Assembly (NCBI RefSeq): GCF_003026395.1 | Contig: NZ_PYOO01000005.1 | Location: 124,001-188,000 of the forward strand | Reading direction: 5' to 3' | Length of the DNA: 64,000 nucleotides | Source: Photobacterium iliopiscarium | Lineage (GTDB): Bacteria; Pseudomonadota; Gammaproteobacteria; Enterobacterales; Vibrionaceae | Shown here: positions 18,393 through 27,710 of the stretch, piece after piece | Position numbering within the stretch: position 1 is the first letter of the stretch | How the letters are laid out: each line of letters opens with the position of its first letter | Program-made: the position numbers and the translations under genes | Notes under the pieces: generated by a model | What the model was told of the DNA's origin: nothing | The model's database searches: none | Seen by the model: the letters and a program-made list of their open reading frames with translations, nothing else

Positions 18393-19331
18393 ATGGATTT
18401 CTTTCCAATATTTCTGAAAATAAAGAACAAACAAATCTTAGTTATCGGTGGTGGCGAAGTTGCTTGCCGCAAAGTGGATTTATTATTAAAAGCACATGCT
18501 AATATCACTGTTGTATCACCAATACTGCATCCGCATTTACAAATGCTACTTGAGCAACAGCTGATCACACATATCGATCAACCTTATCAGTCGTCACAAC
18601 TGAGTGGTGCCGATCAAGTGTGGGCAACAACAGATTCAGCAGAACTTAATCACCAAATCTACCATGATGCGAATGCATTAAAAATTTGGACTAACGTGGT
18701 TGATGACCCAAAATTCTGTGATTTTATTACGCCATCAATGGTTGATCGCTCTCCCATTCATATTGCTATCTCTAGTGGCGGAGCATCGCCCGTATTAGTG
18801 CGTTACTTACGCGAACGTTTAGAAACCTATTTACCACAAAATCTAAGCTTAGTCGCCACATTCTCTGGCAAGCAACGTCAGCGTATTAAACAGCATTTTA
18901 CGACGATTGATGAACGTCGAAAATTTTGGGAACAATTTTTCAGATTAACCGCTGTTGAAAATGCGCATACCAACGAAGAATTAGAAATAGCCTTTCAGCA
19001 GTTATTAGCGGAAAAAAATGATTGTAGCGGTAATATTTATTTAATTGAAACGGGCCATGATCCTGAATTACTCAGCCTTAAAGCATTACGATTAATGCAA
19101 CAATCTGAATATGTTCTTTACCATGACGATGTAGCAGATGTGTTTATTGATTTATGTCGACGTGATGCTGATCGTGAGCGTTGTGATCATAAAAATATCC
19201 AAGCCCTCACAGAAAATCTTGTGCAACAAGGTGTCCGTGTTTGTATACTTGCGACCAAAGATAACCACCGTCCAGGCATCAAAAAATACTGTACCAGTCA
19301 TAATGGTATTTTCGTCCCTATTTTTGGATGA
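18393..19331 (+). CDS. Precorrin-2 dehydrogenase (CysG-N-like) with vestigial methyltransferase tail
   Basis: Residues 1-150 match the dehydrogenase/ferrochelatase half of siroheme synthase: VIGGGEVACRK (17-27), the key aspartate in NVVDD (104-105) and SSGGASPVLVRYLRERLE (127-144), at the same numbering as E. coli CysG. The dimerisation region follows to about 210. Residues 213-312 resemble the beginning of the SUMT methyltransferase domain (YLIETGHDPELLSLKALRLM, DLCRRDADR), but the GAGPGD loop is eroded and the domain stops after about 100 residues. It therefore probably oxidises precorrin-2 and cannot methylate. Confidence 0.88.
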   Translation: MDFFPIFLKIKNKQILVIGGGEVACRKVDLLLKAHANITVVSPILHPHLQMLLEQQLITHIDQPYQSSQLSGADQVWATTDSAELNHQIYHDANALKIWTNVVDDPKFCDFITPSMVDRSPIHIAISSGGASPVLVRYLRERLETYLPQNLSLVATFSGKQRQRIKQHFTTIDERRKFWEQFFRLTAVENAHTNEELEIAFQQLLAEKNDCSGNIYLIETGHDPELLSLKALRLMQQSEYVLYHDDVADVFIDLCRRDADRERCDHKNIQALTENLVQQGVRVCILATKDNHRPGIKKYCTSHNGIFVPIFG

Positions 19332-19350
19332 AATTTTACAATTATAAACT

Positions 19351-19380
19351 AAAAACGCAGAACCAATGTTCTGCGTTTTT
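19351..19380. terminator. Bidirectional terminator
   Basis: A 13-bp perfect stem AAAAACGCAGAAC / GTTCTGCGTTTTT with a CAAT loop, between two convergent genes. Confidence 0.9.
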
Positions 19381-19404
19381 ATGATCAATAATCATCACCC
19401 TTTA

Positions 19405-19881
19405 TTATTCGTTGTTCATCTGTTCATAATCTGAAGACATTTTCGCGTGTAGCCATATACCTGTTGTTTTCATCAAATAACCAAAGATAACACCGACAAT
19501 AAGAGATGGAATTACGAGCTGCCAATTACCTGCCGCAGCGAACGTTGCACAAGAACCAATAAATGTACCGGGAATAAAACTTAACCAATGTTTTTTTGCT
19601 TGAGCGCACATCATAAATGCAACGAGAGCCGTGATGATATAACCAACAATTTCTAAATTAATCATTGTTGATAATTTAATAATCACCATCGCCCAAAAAA
19701 CACCACTAAGGTTAGTTGCAATACTTAACCCAACCCCTTTGATACCATCGCGTTGTAAAGCAAAGTATGTTGTGCAACCTAAAAATCCCCCCCAACTCAG
19801 CAAGCCAAAAGAAACAGCAACCCAGCCCCATATTCCAGAAAGAATACCTGTTGTTAAGGCAATAGCAATAAGCAAAGACAT
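19405..19881 (-). CDS. DUF1097 membrane protein (YcdZ-like)
   Basis: An inner-membrane protein of 158 residues with four to five predicted helices. MSLLIAIALTTGILSGIWGW, YFALQRDGIKGVGLS and FIPGTFIGSCATFA closely follow E. coli YcdZ. I place the start at the ATG at 19881, preceded by GGGA and aligned with the family start, rather than eight codons upstream at 19905. Function is unknown. Confidence 0.85.
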   Translation of the reverse strand: MSLLIAIALTTGILSGIWGWVAVSFGLLSWGGFLGCTTYFALQRDGIKGVGLSIATNLSGVFWAMVIIKLSTMINLEIVGYIITALVAFMMCAQAKKHWLSFIPGTFIGSCATFAAAGNWQLVIPSLIVGVIFGYLMKTTGIWLHAKMSSDYEQMNNE

Positions 19882-20122
19882 TATTGATCCCACGTCAATT
19901 TTCAATAACGCGTAGTCTATATTAACCAGCCGCGCACTTAAAACGATTTAGATCACATACAACTAAATAAGATTACATTTGATTACTATTTAAAGCGATA
20001 AGCATCACATCTTTATTTTCTATCGTTAGATTTAAAGAAATACTATAAAATCCAGATTAAAAATTGCGGTTATAGCAAACTGTGATAATTTATCCATTCT
20101 ATTTGTTTGCTGGAGTGTCTTC

Positions 20123-21127
20123 ATGGGACCTTTAATGCTTGATGTTTCAAGCTATGAACTTGATGCAGAAGAACGTGAAATTATTCAACATCCTACCGTT
20201 GGCGGTATTATTTTCTTCGCACGTAACTACGATAATCGAGATCAACTGCGAGCACTGATAAAAGATATTCGTCAAACAGCAAAACGCCCTCTTATTATTG
20301 GTGTCGATCAAGAAGGCGGACGGGTTCAGCGTTTTAGAGAGCAATTCTCAATTCTTCCTCCTGCTCGCGCATTTGCAGAATCAGATAATGGCCTAGCACT
20401 AGCAACAACGGGTGGTTGGTTAATGGCGGCTGAATTATTGGCAATGGATATCGATATCAGCTTTGCGCCAGTGTTGGATTTAGGTTTTGATTGTAAAGCC
20501 ATCGGCAATCGTGCGTTTTCAGACAAACCATCTGATGTTATTCGCTATGCCTCTGCTTTTATTGATGGTATGACAACCGCAGGTATGGCAGCAACGGGGA
20601 AACATTTCCCCGGTCATGGCGGTGTTATTGCGGATTCACACCTTGAAACCCCTTATGACTCACGGGATAATATCAAACAACATGATATGACCGTGTTTAC
20701 TGATTTAATAAGCAATAATAAGCTTCAAGGGATCATGCCAGCACATGTCGTATTTGATGCTTATGATGAGCGCCCAGCCAGTGGTTCTGAATATTGGCTT
20801 AAACAAGTGCTTCGTCGTGATTTAGGCTTTAACGGTGTTATCTTTTCTGATGATTTAAATATGAAAGGTGCCGATGTTTTAGGTAATTATAGTGAGCGCG
20901 CTGTTGCAGCCCAACAATCAGGTTGTGATATGGTTATGCTATGTAATAACCGTGAAGGTGCAATACAAGCATTGGATGGATTACCACAAACTCAAGCCAC
21001 AATTCTTAATACATTATTGAAAAAACCAACACCTGAATTCAATGCATTAATGCAAACACGCGAATGGAAACAAGCACAGCGCTCTATTTCACACTTAGTC
21101 GAAACATGGAATAATAAAAACAATTAA
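20123..21127 (+). CDS. nagZ: Beta-N-acetylglucosaminidase NagZ (GH3)
   Basis: A 334-residue cytoplasmic glycoside hydrolase that removes GlcNAc from 1,6-anhydro-muropeptides in peptidoglycan recycling. Family marks are MGPLMLDVSSYEL, IGVDQEGGRVQRF, the NagZ loop KHFPGHGGVIADSHLETP, which holds the catalytic histidine, and the nucleophile region VIFSDDLNMKGA. GGAG precedes the ATG. It is a single-gene unit with a terminator just after. Confidence 0.96.
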   Translation: MGPLMLDVSSYELDAEEREIIQHPTVGGIIFFARNYDNRDQLRALIKDIRQTAKRPLIIGVDQEGGRVQRFREQFSILPPARAFAESDNGLALATTGGWLMAAELLAMDIDISFAPVLDLGFDCKAIGNRAFSDKPSDVIRYASAFIDGMTTAGMAATGKHFPGHGGVIADSHLETPYDSRDNIKQHDMTVFTDLISNNKLQGIMPAHVVFDAYDERPASGSEYWLKQVLRRDLGFNGVIFSDDLNMKGADVLGNYSERAVAAQQSGCDMVMLCNNREGAIQALDGLPQTQATILNTLLKKPTPEFNALMQTREWKQAQRSISHLVETWNNKNN

Positions 21128-21142
21128 TTGACTAAACTCTCT

Positions 21143-21188
21143 AGCACTTTGTTCTTTACTTAATAAGTCGAATAAAGTGCTTTTTAAT
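21143..21188 (+). terminator. Terminator after nagZ
   Basis: AGCACTTT / AAAGTGCT stem with a GTTC...GAAT inner extension, followed by TTTTAATTATTTT. It lies directly at the end of the convergent EAL gene. Confidence 0.6.
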
Positions 21189-22764
21189 TATTTTCTTGCT
21201 CTCGTTTAAAATATTCACGGAATTGTTCAAATATTAATGGTTCTGAAAAATAGTATCCTTGTTGCAAATAGACACCATTATTTAATAAATAATCCGATTG
21301 TTCTTTAGTTTCAACGCCTTCCGCTATCATTTCCATACCTGATTTGTTACCAAAAGCAATAATTGAATCGAGTACAGACAGTTTATGATCATAAGTACCA
21401 ATAGTATCAACAAACATTTTATCAATTTTTAAACTTTGTAACTTTAGATGTTGTATATAACTAAAACTTCCATACCCAGTACCAGCATCATCTAGCTTCA
21501 CATTTATGCCTTGAGCTTTCAAATAATCAATAACTATTGCCGCTTTATCTAAATCAGTAAAAGACATTCTTTCTGTTATTTCAAAAGCAATTTGTTTAGG
21601 TGAAATTGATGATTTAATAATTAAATCAACCGTTTTACGCATATGTTGTTTATCTTCTAATTGCTCAGGAACAAGATTAATACTAATAATGCCTAAACTT
21701 TCAATCCAATTTAATGAACTTAATTCAGCTAATGTTTTTTCCAATAAAATATCAGTTATATAGATAATCAAACCACTATTTTCAGCATAAGGAATAAAGT
21801 TATCAGGTGATATTAATTCTTTTTTATTAAACCACCACCTAACAAGCACTTCACAACCATACATTTTATTGTTCTTAACATTAACAATCGGTTGATAATA
21901 AGGTATAAATTCTTTGCGTTGTATCCCTTTTAAAATCAATGAATGTAGCGATAATTGATGTTTAAAATAAATATTAATCAAAAAGAAAGTGATTAAACCA
22001 ATAAGTCCACCGATAATACATAATAACGGTTTTAAATCCATTGAAATAAGCGATAGTAATTTAGGATCAACATAATGTCTTAGTATTAAACTATTATTAA
22101 ATATTTCTATATTTAAAGACTGTTGCGATAAAAATTGTTTCGTCTCATTTTGGGGTTGAAGCGTATTTTTGTTACCTTTTGACGTTGAAACCACACTTAA
22201 TATACAATCATCACAATACTTATTGCGTATGACTTTAGATATTATAGGTTCAAAATCAATCGATACTCTTCCTTTATTACCTTCCCACACTAATGAAAGT
22301 ATTGATTGCTCATTTTTATTATCATAAAGATTCCACAATGAAATATTTTCTTGTAATTTTTTTATGAATGTAGGTTTCAAATTATAATCATGCTGTCCAT
22401 TAAAACTTGAGCAAGAAACATCTTCATTATTTTCAATATCAATATTTCTAATATAATAATTATTGTATGCTTTTCTTTCTATATATTCACGGTCATTTAC
22501 ACCGCAATCATAACTAATATTGTCCACTACTGACTTTATAAAGGTATGATATTCACCAACATTTGAACTATAGTTATCAATTAGATCCTTAGACATCCTG
22601 TCTAATTTAGAAGACAACTGTTCTTTTGCAATATAAGGAGATAGTAATGTAAAGCTTATGGACATAAAAATAACAACAAATATCGCAACTACTACCATAG
22701 TACTAGAATAATTAGCTATTAATCGACTTTTAAGCCATGATTTTATTTTATATATACCACTCAT
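21184..22764 (-). CDS. CSS-motif EAL-domain cyclic-di-GMP phosphodiesterase
   Basis: A 526-residue membrane protein. TM1 is about 19-45. The periplasmic CSS domain has paired cysteines at about 87 (DCGVN) and 118 (SCSS). TM2 is about 244-266, and the EAL domain spans about 280-515. Catalytic motifs are present: CEVLVRW (EAL variant EVL), NLVPEQL, FEITERM, LDDAGTGYGSFSY, LKIDKMFV, AEGVETKEQ and QGYYFSEP. In CSS-EAL proteins the periplasmic disulphide state controls c-di-GMP hydrolysis through DsbA/DsbB, so redox regulation is likely. There is no GGDEF domain. Confidence 0.9.
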   Translation of the reverse strand: MSGIYKIKSWLKSRLIANYSSTMVVVAIFVVIFMSISFTLLSPYIAKEQLSSKLDRMSKDLIDNYSSNVGEYHTFIKSVVDNISYDCGVNDREYIERKAYNNYYIRNIDIENNEDVSCSSFNGQHDYNLKPTFIKKLQENISLWNLYDNKNEQSILSLVWEGNKGRVSIDFEPIISKVIRNKYCDDCILSVVSTSKGNKNTLQPQNETKQFLSQQSLNIEIFNNSLILRHYVDPKLLSLISMDLKPLLCIIGGLIGLITFFLINIYFKHQLSLHSLILKGIQRKEFIPYYQPIVNVKNNKMYGCEVLVRWWFNKKELISPDNFIPYAENSGLIIYITDILLEKTLAELSSLNWIESLGIISINLVPEQLEDKQHMRKTVDLIIKSSISPKQIAFEITERMSFTDLDKAAIVIDYLKAQGINVKLDDAGTGYGSFSYIQHLKLQSLKIDKMFVDTIGTYDHKLSVLDSIIAFGNKSGMEMIAEGVETKEQSDYLLNNGVYLQQGYYFSEPLIFEQFREYFKREQENN

Positions 22765-22996
22765 TATGTTTATAATATTACTCTGTTTTTGATATTTTTC
22801 TTATCTCCAAATATTAACTGAAATTATTCTTTTCAACAATAATAATATACATACATTTAAAAGAGAAATAACCACCTTTATATTAGCGAATATAATATAA
22901 TAATAATTCTGTATCAATAATATATAAAAGTACCATTTGGCACTTTTACCATATAAATAAACGATATTAATCATAATATTTATTTATATTTAAATA

Positions 22997-23104
22997 TTAT
23001 AAACTATCTTTCGAATAATCGACGGATTTGGAACATTTCTTTTTCTCTTTCAATATAATATAAAATGCACCAACAATAAACGCTACAGTGAGTATAATTT
23101 CCAT
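22997..23104 (-). CDS. Small single-span membrane protein (35 aa)
   Basis: Encodes MEIILTVAFIVGAFYIILKE, then KKKCSKSVDYSKDSL. It has one hydrophobic helix at the N-terminus and a charged cytoplasmic-type tail. AAAGG lies 7 bases before the ATG, which is the main support. No family is recognised; size and layout resemble small regulatory or respiratory-subunit peptides. Confidence 0.5.
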   Translation of the reverse strand: MEIILTVAFIVGAFYIILKEKKKCSKSVDYSKDSL

Positions 23105-23584
23105 AATTGACCTTTATATCTGTTAAAACAAAACCAACTGACAATTTTCAGTCCATAAGTTATTGAGATTTGTTTATCATTCCACTCAAATCCACTAACA
23201 ACTTACATTATTGTACTAACAACAGCTCAAATAAGTTATAAAGTTGTGACAATTTACGGTTAATTTTTACGTTAAGCACAATATTTTGCATAAAACTCAC
23301 GTTATAACTAACATTATTGAGTCATAACGGCCACTGAGGTTACGTTTTAGCCTGTTTATCGTAAAATTAACGCTACTTCAATTAGTTAAAGATACTTTGC
23401 CCCTTGATTACACATTTCAGTAAGAAAAATAACACTCTTTTACCTCAACGACGCCCTCCTCTATTAAAATATATCTTATTGTTTATATTGATATTTATAA
23501 TGTTGATAATATTAATATAAATACCTTACTATTAAATATAGTCTTTAATATCAATCTCGTCTTCTTCTTGATACATAATCATCG
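23105..23584. other. Gene-free AT-rich stretch
   Basis: About 480 bases upstream of the small membrane protein. I see no convincing reading frame, RNA or strong hairpin. It probably holds the promoter of the small protein. Confidence 0.4.
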
Positions 23585-23596
23585 TGTTTTAAAACA

Positions 23597-24076
23597 TTAT
23601 TCTTGACGAATTAATTCCAAACGTTCGACATCAGTATAAAACGTTACCATTTTTATACGACTTATAGCATACTCAAAACTACTTTTCTGACACATAAAAG
23701 GCGGGGATGTAGCGATCCAATCTCGAGGGTGTTGTACAACGTTATTGTTATATTGCCGTTCTAATTCGTTACAATTGGCATACCGTAGACAAGCATCATA
23801 CCGTTCCTCTTTTAAGGTTAACCAATGAGCCTCAAATTGATATAACGCATTATGTAGCTCATTCATATTATCATTGGTAATCTCTCCCTGAAGAGCATTA
23901 ACTTGCTGTAATTGCGAATCAATAAACGAATTAAAATAATCTTTAACTTGAGGAGCTAAATAAGCGCCACAATGATCCCTCTGGTGAATTTGAGGGTGTT
24001 TATTTAGTTCTGCCACGTCAGCAGATGAGCATGCGATCGTTACCAATAATGTACAGAGTAATGAGAATTGCTTCAT
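23597..24076 (-). CDS. Hypothetical lipoprotein
   Basis: A protein of 159 residues with a lipoprotein signal: MKQFSLLCTLLVTIAC, with the cysteine in the lipobox TIAC. The mature part is helical and hydrophilic with several cysteines (RDHCGAYL, DACLRYANCNELE, FMCQKSSF) that could form disulphides. The ATG at 24076 has GGAGGG 5 bases upstream; the longer frame would need TTG. The family is not recognised. Confidence 0.75.
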   Translation of the reverse strand: MKQFSLLCTLLVTIACSSADVAELNKHPQIHQRDHCGAYLAPQVKDYFNSFIDSQLQQVNALQGEITNDNMNELHNALYQFEAHWLTLKEERYDACLRYANCNELERQYNNNVVQHPRDWIATSPPFMCQKSSFEYAISRIKMVTFYTDVERLELIRQE

Positions 24077-24174
24077 ATTACCCTCCAATAATAATAAGTA
24101 ATATCAGTATGACTGACTCAGTGAAGGGCTGCTTTAATTATCAAAGAGATCTTATAATTAAGATTTTTAGATAT

Positions 24175-24216
24175 AAAAAAACCAGTAATGTTGTCATTAA
24201 CATTACTGGTTATCTT
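24175..24216. terminator. Terminator of the VC0807-family gene
   Basis: A 13-bp perfect stem AACCAGTAATGTT / AACATTACTGGTT with a GTCATT loop. The A run on the left serves the minus-strand gene. Confidence 0.85.
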
Positions 24217-24231
24217 TTTAGTACGCTCTAT

Positions 24232-24918
24232 TTATTGTGTTTTAAATATTTGTACCGTCTCAAGTTTGGTCATCTTGCGAATCTGACGCCAAACAAAATA
24301 GAATATCCCCATCATCATCAACATTGATGGAATAGCGATAACGGGATAACTCAAGAGGGTCATTCGTCCCAACTCTTCATTAAAGGCTTCAGTACCCGCT
24401 GGACTCGTTACTATCACCGTAGCCAGAATATAATTCATAATAGAAGAGAAAACGAAGGTACTCGCAAATAAATAATTGGATTGAACTAAGCAACGATCAA
24501 ACGCTTTTTGCTGGTTAAATTCCATTAATTTTTGCTTAATTAGGCCTAAATTCAAAATACCTTCATTAAAAATCATCTTTGTTACTATCGGATATTTAGT
24601 GAACGTTGACCCAAGAACAACCGCGCCAATAATGCCAGGGATCAACGCTTCTTTAACCGCAAGCCATTGAGTATCAAGTTTTAATACACCAATTCCGCCA
24701 GTAAGTAATACGCTCACAATACCTAAAATTGCAATAAAGTTAAGTTTCTTCTTTTTTAATAATTCATAACCACCAAATGCGACAGGAAAAGCCAAAGCGA
24801 CTAACAATGCCCCTACTGATCCTAAGCGGTCATCACTGCTCATTTTCATTAAAATGATTGACGGAACAACAACGTTAAAAATAATTTCATTTAACGGATT
24901 TGTTTTCTTTTCGGCCAT
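24232..24918 (-). CDS. VC0807-family multi-pass membrane protein
   Basis: A 228-residue integral membrane protein with about six helices: a conserved start NEIIFNVVVPSIILMKMS, then a GYELLKKKKLNFIAILGI hinge and FTKYPIVTKMIFNEGILN. I recognise the pattern as the VC0807 family, which has no established function. The C-terminus ends in a basic cytoplasmic tail. Confidence 0.65.
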   Translation of the reverse strand: MAEKKTNPLNEIIFNVVVPSIILMKMSSDDRLGSVGALLVALAFPVAFGGYELLKKKKLNFIAILGIVSVLLTGGIGVLKLDTQWLAVKEALIPGIIGAVVLGSTFTKYPIVTKMIFNEGILNLGLIKQKLMEFNQQKAFDRCLVQSNYLFASTFVFSSIMNYILATVIVTSPAGTEAFNEELGRMTLLSYPVIAIPSMLMMMGIFYFVWRQIRKMTKLETVQIFKTQ

Positions 24919-25164
24919 AATTCCTAATAATTTCCTTTATTCATAATTATGTCACTTCAAATTTATCTCAATAACACTATTTGTTCATTTAATACAACGC
25001 TTCCTAAAATTATCGTTTATATTATAGTAACTTTAGTTAAAGCTTATAAAATCTGCTATTTCTTTGTTTAATTGTTCCGTTTATCATCATTACTGTAAAG
25101 AACAATATCGTTACAAATCATTAAAATAATCATTACTGAAACGATTTTACTTTTCAGATAATCA

Positions 25165-25929
25165 TTAAAAACTACCATGAACAGCTAAACTCGCCATAAT
25201 GGCAAAAACACATGCACATGCCAACATTGCTAAAACAGGTTTAGTTTTAGTTAATAATGACATTAACCATAACCCAGTCGCCGCTAACAAACACCCCACA
25301 CTAACAATACGCCAGATAAAAGGTAATAAAAGACCATGGTGTGTTTGTTCGACCAGCGTTGCTAAATCTAACCATGCTACAACAAAGACAATAGCACCAA
25401 TAAGAGCACCAAATAGCGGTAATGCTACATTCAGAGGATCAATTTTATGTTGTGCCTTTATTAACATCGCATGGGCTAATAAGCTTCCTCCAAAACCAAC
25501 GCTAAAAATAATCGTTATCATATTACTAACATGACCACTATTAGCACTAAAACTCAAAATATTAATAACGTAGGCAATACTCCATAACAGCATAATACCG
25601 ACAATTATTTTACGTGTTCCATCTTTTCCAATTAGGCGATTTTCACATAAACTATAAACCAATGTTAATGCTACAAATACGAGCACAAAGAAAGTCGCAC
25701 TCGAATTCCCTTCATTACTACTTGACTGTATTGCCATTAAAGTGGCTTCACGAATTAACAACGAAGCAATTAACAACCAACTAATTAACGGTAATACCTT
25801 CATTACACGATCATGTTGCCCAAAACACAATTTACCCGATAGCATTACACCACCAATAATGATGAATGCACCTATCGAAAATTGCTCTACCACTTCAGAC
25901 AATAATATCGCCCAATCATTCCACTGCAT
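25165..25929 (-). CDS. DmsC-like membrane protein (DMSO reductase anchor family)
   Basis: About 254 residues with eight predicted helices. The start MQWNDWAILLSEVVEQFSIG resembles the DmsC anchor. The ATG at 25929 has AGGAG 5 bases upstream; the longer frame from 26001 adds 24 residues without support. No molybdoenzyme (dmsA) or Fe-S (dmsB) subunit is adjacent, so this is an orphan anchor-like protein with unknown partner. Confidence 0.6.
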   Translation of the reverse strand: MQWNDWAILLSEVVEQFSIGAFIIIGGVMLSGKLCFGQHDRVMKVLPLISWLLIASLLIREATLMAIQSSSNEGNSSATFFVLVFVALTLVYSLCENRLIGKDGTRKIIVGIMLLWSIAYVINILSFSANSGHVSNMITIIFSVGFGGSLLAHAMLIKAQHKIDPLNVALPLFGALIGAIVFVVAWLDLATLVEQTHHGLLLPFIWRIVSVGCLLAATGLWLMSLLTKTKPVLAMLACACVFAIMASLAVHGSF

Positions 25930-26071
25930 TTTTACTCCTAACACAGCCTTACTTACGCATAATACATGGCTAAATAGCACCCATTTTATATGCCATAGCA
26001 CACTTTAATAAATAGCTATTCTGCCTAATTGTCTGAATGAGTGCAAAAGGCTTTGATCCAAAAAGACAAAT

Positions 26072-26254
26072 TCATTCATCAAAATAAGCACTACAGGTAT
26101 TTATTAAAGGTATAGCGTAAAAAATCCCTCTATATCCCCCTCTCAAAGCATATTCTCTAAAAAAATACCGCCAAAGAACCTCAGTTACAGACTTAAATTT
26201 ACTTTTGTATGATATAAAGATAAAAAATGGTAAGAATCCTAGAATTTTTAGCAT
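26072..26254 (-). pseudogene. Possible remnant of a glycosyltransferase C-terminus
   Basis: A 60-codon open stretch whose second half, EVLWRYFFREYALRGGYRGI, looks like the membrane-proximal C-terminus of LPS-type family 2 glycosyltransferases. There is no catalytic domain, no credible ribosome-binding site and no continuation, so a decayed fragment is the most likely reading. This is weak evidence. Confidence 0.2.
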
Positions 26255-26295
26255 TTAATTAGATAAAAGATTGACGAATGAGGATTGAAACAGGT

Positions 26296-26350
26296 ATCTT
26301 ATTTTTTATAGTGAAATAAGATTTAATACACAAGATTAAATCTTATTTCA
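26296..26350. repeat. Three-arm inverted/direct repeat upstream of nagA
   Basis: A 16-bp perfect inverted repeat (TGAAATAAGATTTAAT at 26312-26327 and ATTAAATCTTATTTCA at 26335-26350, loop ACACAAG). A further copy of ATCTTATTT at 26296-26304 can pair with the same middle arm. Two mutually exclusive hairpins are thus possible. It lies about 140 bases before nagA. It could be a transcription-factor operator or an attenuator; no U tract follows. Confidence 0.55.
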
Positions 26351-26487
26351 GACCAATTATTCGGTGCTCTACCAATCAACAAACAGAGTGCGACGCTCAT
26401 CTTAATGAGTATCACTCGATGTAGAGTAAAATCACCATTTAGCCTGCTAATTTATCATCAGGCTACAGAATTAAAGTGAGTAATCAG

Positions 26488-27621
26488 ATGTTTGCAATTA
26501 TTAACACCAATGTATTTGATGGTAAAACTATTCAAGAAAACCAAGCCATCTTTATTGAAAACGACCTTATTTCACGTATTGTTCCAATGTCTGCGGTATC
26601 AGAGAGTGAACTACCACAAGAAACGTTTGATGCAAAAGGCTTACTCGCATCACCAGGCTTTATTGATGTACAACTAAATGGTTGTGGTGGTGTATTACTT
26701 AACACTGCTATCTGTAAAGAAACCCTTGAGACAATGAATCAAGCAAACTTAAAAGGTGGTACTACACAGTTTCTACCTACATTCATTACCAGCGATGCTG
26801 AGTCAATGATTGAAGTGCTTGATATGGTTGGAGCAATGGATGATCGCTTACAAAAAGGTGTGCTAGGTTTGCACCTTGAAGGTCCTTTCATCAGTACTGA
26901 AAAGAAAGGTGCACACCGCGAAGAATTCATCCGTGAATTAGACATTAACACGGCTAAATACCTTGCTGATAACGCAGATAAAATTTGCGTATTAACAGTA
27001 GCACCTGAAAACACATCACAAGAAGTTATTGATATTGTGCGTAATTCAGGAATCACCGTATCACTAGGTCATACTAATGCAACTTACGAGCAAGTAGATG
27101 AGAAAGAAGGCCTAACCATGGCTACTCACCTTTATAATGCAATGACACCACTTGGCTCTCGTGAACCAGGTGTTGTGGGTTACATCTTCGATAAAAAGCC
27201 ACATGCAGGTATTATTGTTGACGGTATCCATGCTTCTTACCCATCAGTACGTATTGCTCATGAAATGCTAGGCGAACAACTGTTTATGGTAACAGATGCC
27301 GTTGCTCCAGCGGGTACTGACATGACTGAATTTGATATGGCAGGTTTACAAGCTTACGTAACTAACGGTAAGTGTCATTACAAAGACGGCACTATCGCAG
27401 GTTCAGCAGTAACCATGGAGCAAGGCTTAAATAACCTGATTGATCATGTTGGTCTTTCTCGTGAAGAAGCTTTACGTATGGCAACATTATATCCTGCGAA
27501 AGCAATCAAAGTTGATAATGAATATGGTCTACTAAAAGCAGGCTACAAAGCGAATATCACATTGCTTTCTGATAATAACGAAGTGAAACATGTTTACCAA
27601 ATGGGTAAAAAAGCATTCTAA
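26488..27621 (+). CDS. nagA: N-acetylglucosamine-6-phosphate deacetylase
   Basis: A 377-residue amidohydrolase converting GlcNAc-6-P to GlcN-6-P and acetate in chitin/GlcNAc use and cell-wall recycling. Family marks are the N-terminal beta sandwich, SPGFIDVQLNGCGGV, LHLEGPFISTEKKGAHR (metal Glu), SLGHTNATYEQ and ATHLYNAMTPLGSREPG (metal histidines), and the catalytic aspartate in FMVTDAVAPAGTD. The ATG at 26488 aligns with E. coli NagA; a GTG four codons earlier is less likely. It stands alone with its own terminator rather than in a nagBAC operon. Confidence 0.95.
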   Translation: MFAIINTNVFDGKTIQENQAIFIENDLISRIVPMSAVSESELPQETFDAKGLLASPGFIDVQLNGCGGVLLNTAICKETLETMNQANLKGGTTQFLPTFITSDAESMIEVLDMVGAMDDRLQKGVLGLHLEGPFISTEKKGAHREEFIRELDINTAKYLADNADKICVLTVAPENTSQEVIDIVRNSGITVSLGHTNATYEQVDEKEGLTMATHLYNAMTPLGSREPGVVGYIFDKKPHAGIIVDGIHASYPSVRIAHEMLGEQLFMVTDAVAPAGTDMTEFDMAGLQAYVTNGKCHYKDGTIAGSAVTMEQGLNNLIDHVGLSREEALRMATLYPAKAIKVDNEYGLLKAGYKANITLLSDNNEVKHVYQMGKKAF

Positions 27622-27654
27622 TTTAAGCTAATACCTTAAAAGTAATGAAAAAGT

Positions 27655-27692
27655 AAAAGGCTGCCATTCAATAAATGGCAGCCTTTTTTAAT
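27655..27692. terminator. Strong bidirectional terminator after nagA
   Basis: A 14-bp stem AAAAGGCTGCCATT / AATGGCAGCCTTTT with a CAATA loop and flanking T/A runs, between convergent genes. Confidence 0.92.
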
Positions 27693-27710
27693 GCGTTTTC
27701 TTAATGATGA

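Noticed and set aside
19152..19388. Minus-strand frame overlapping the end of the CysG-like gene
   Set aside because: It is an antisense shadow of a well-supported coding region and crosses the terminator.
24919..25164. Regulatory RNA in the AT-rich gap upstream of the VC0807-family gene
   Set aside because: No strong hairpin, promoter pair or terminator could be made out.
26362..26375. tRNA gene on the minus strand
   Set aside because: Only a 14-base D-arm-like match; no acceptor, anticodon or T-arm sequence around it.
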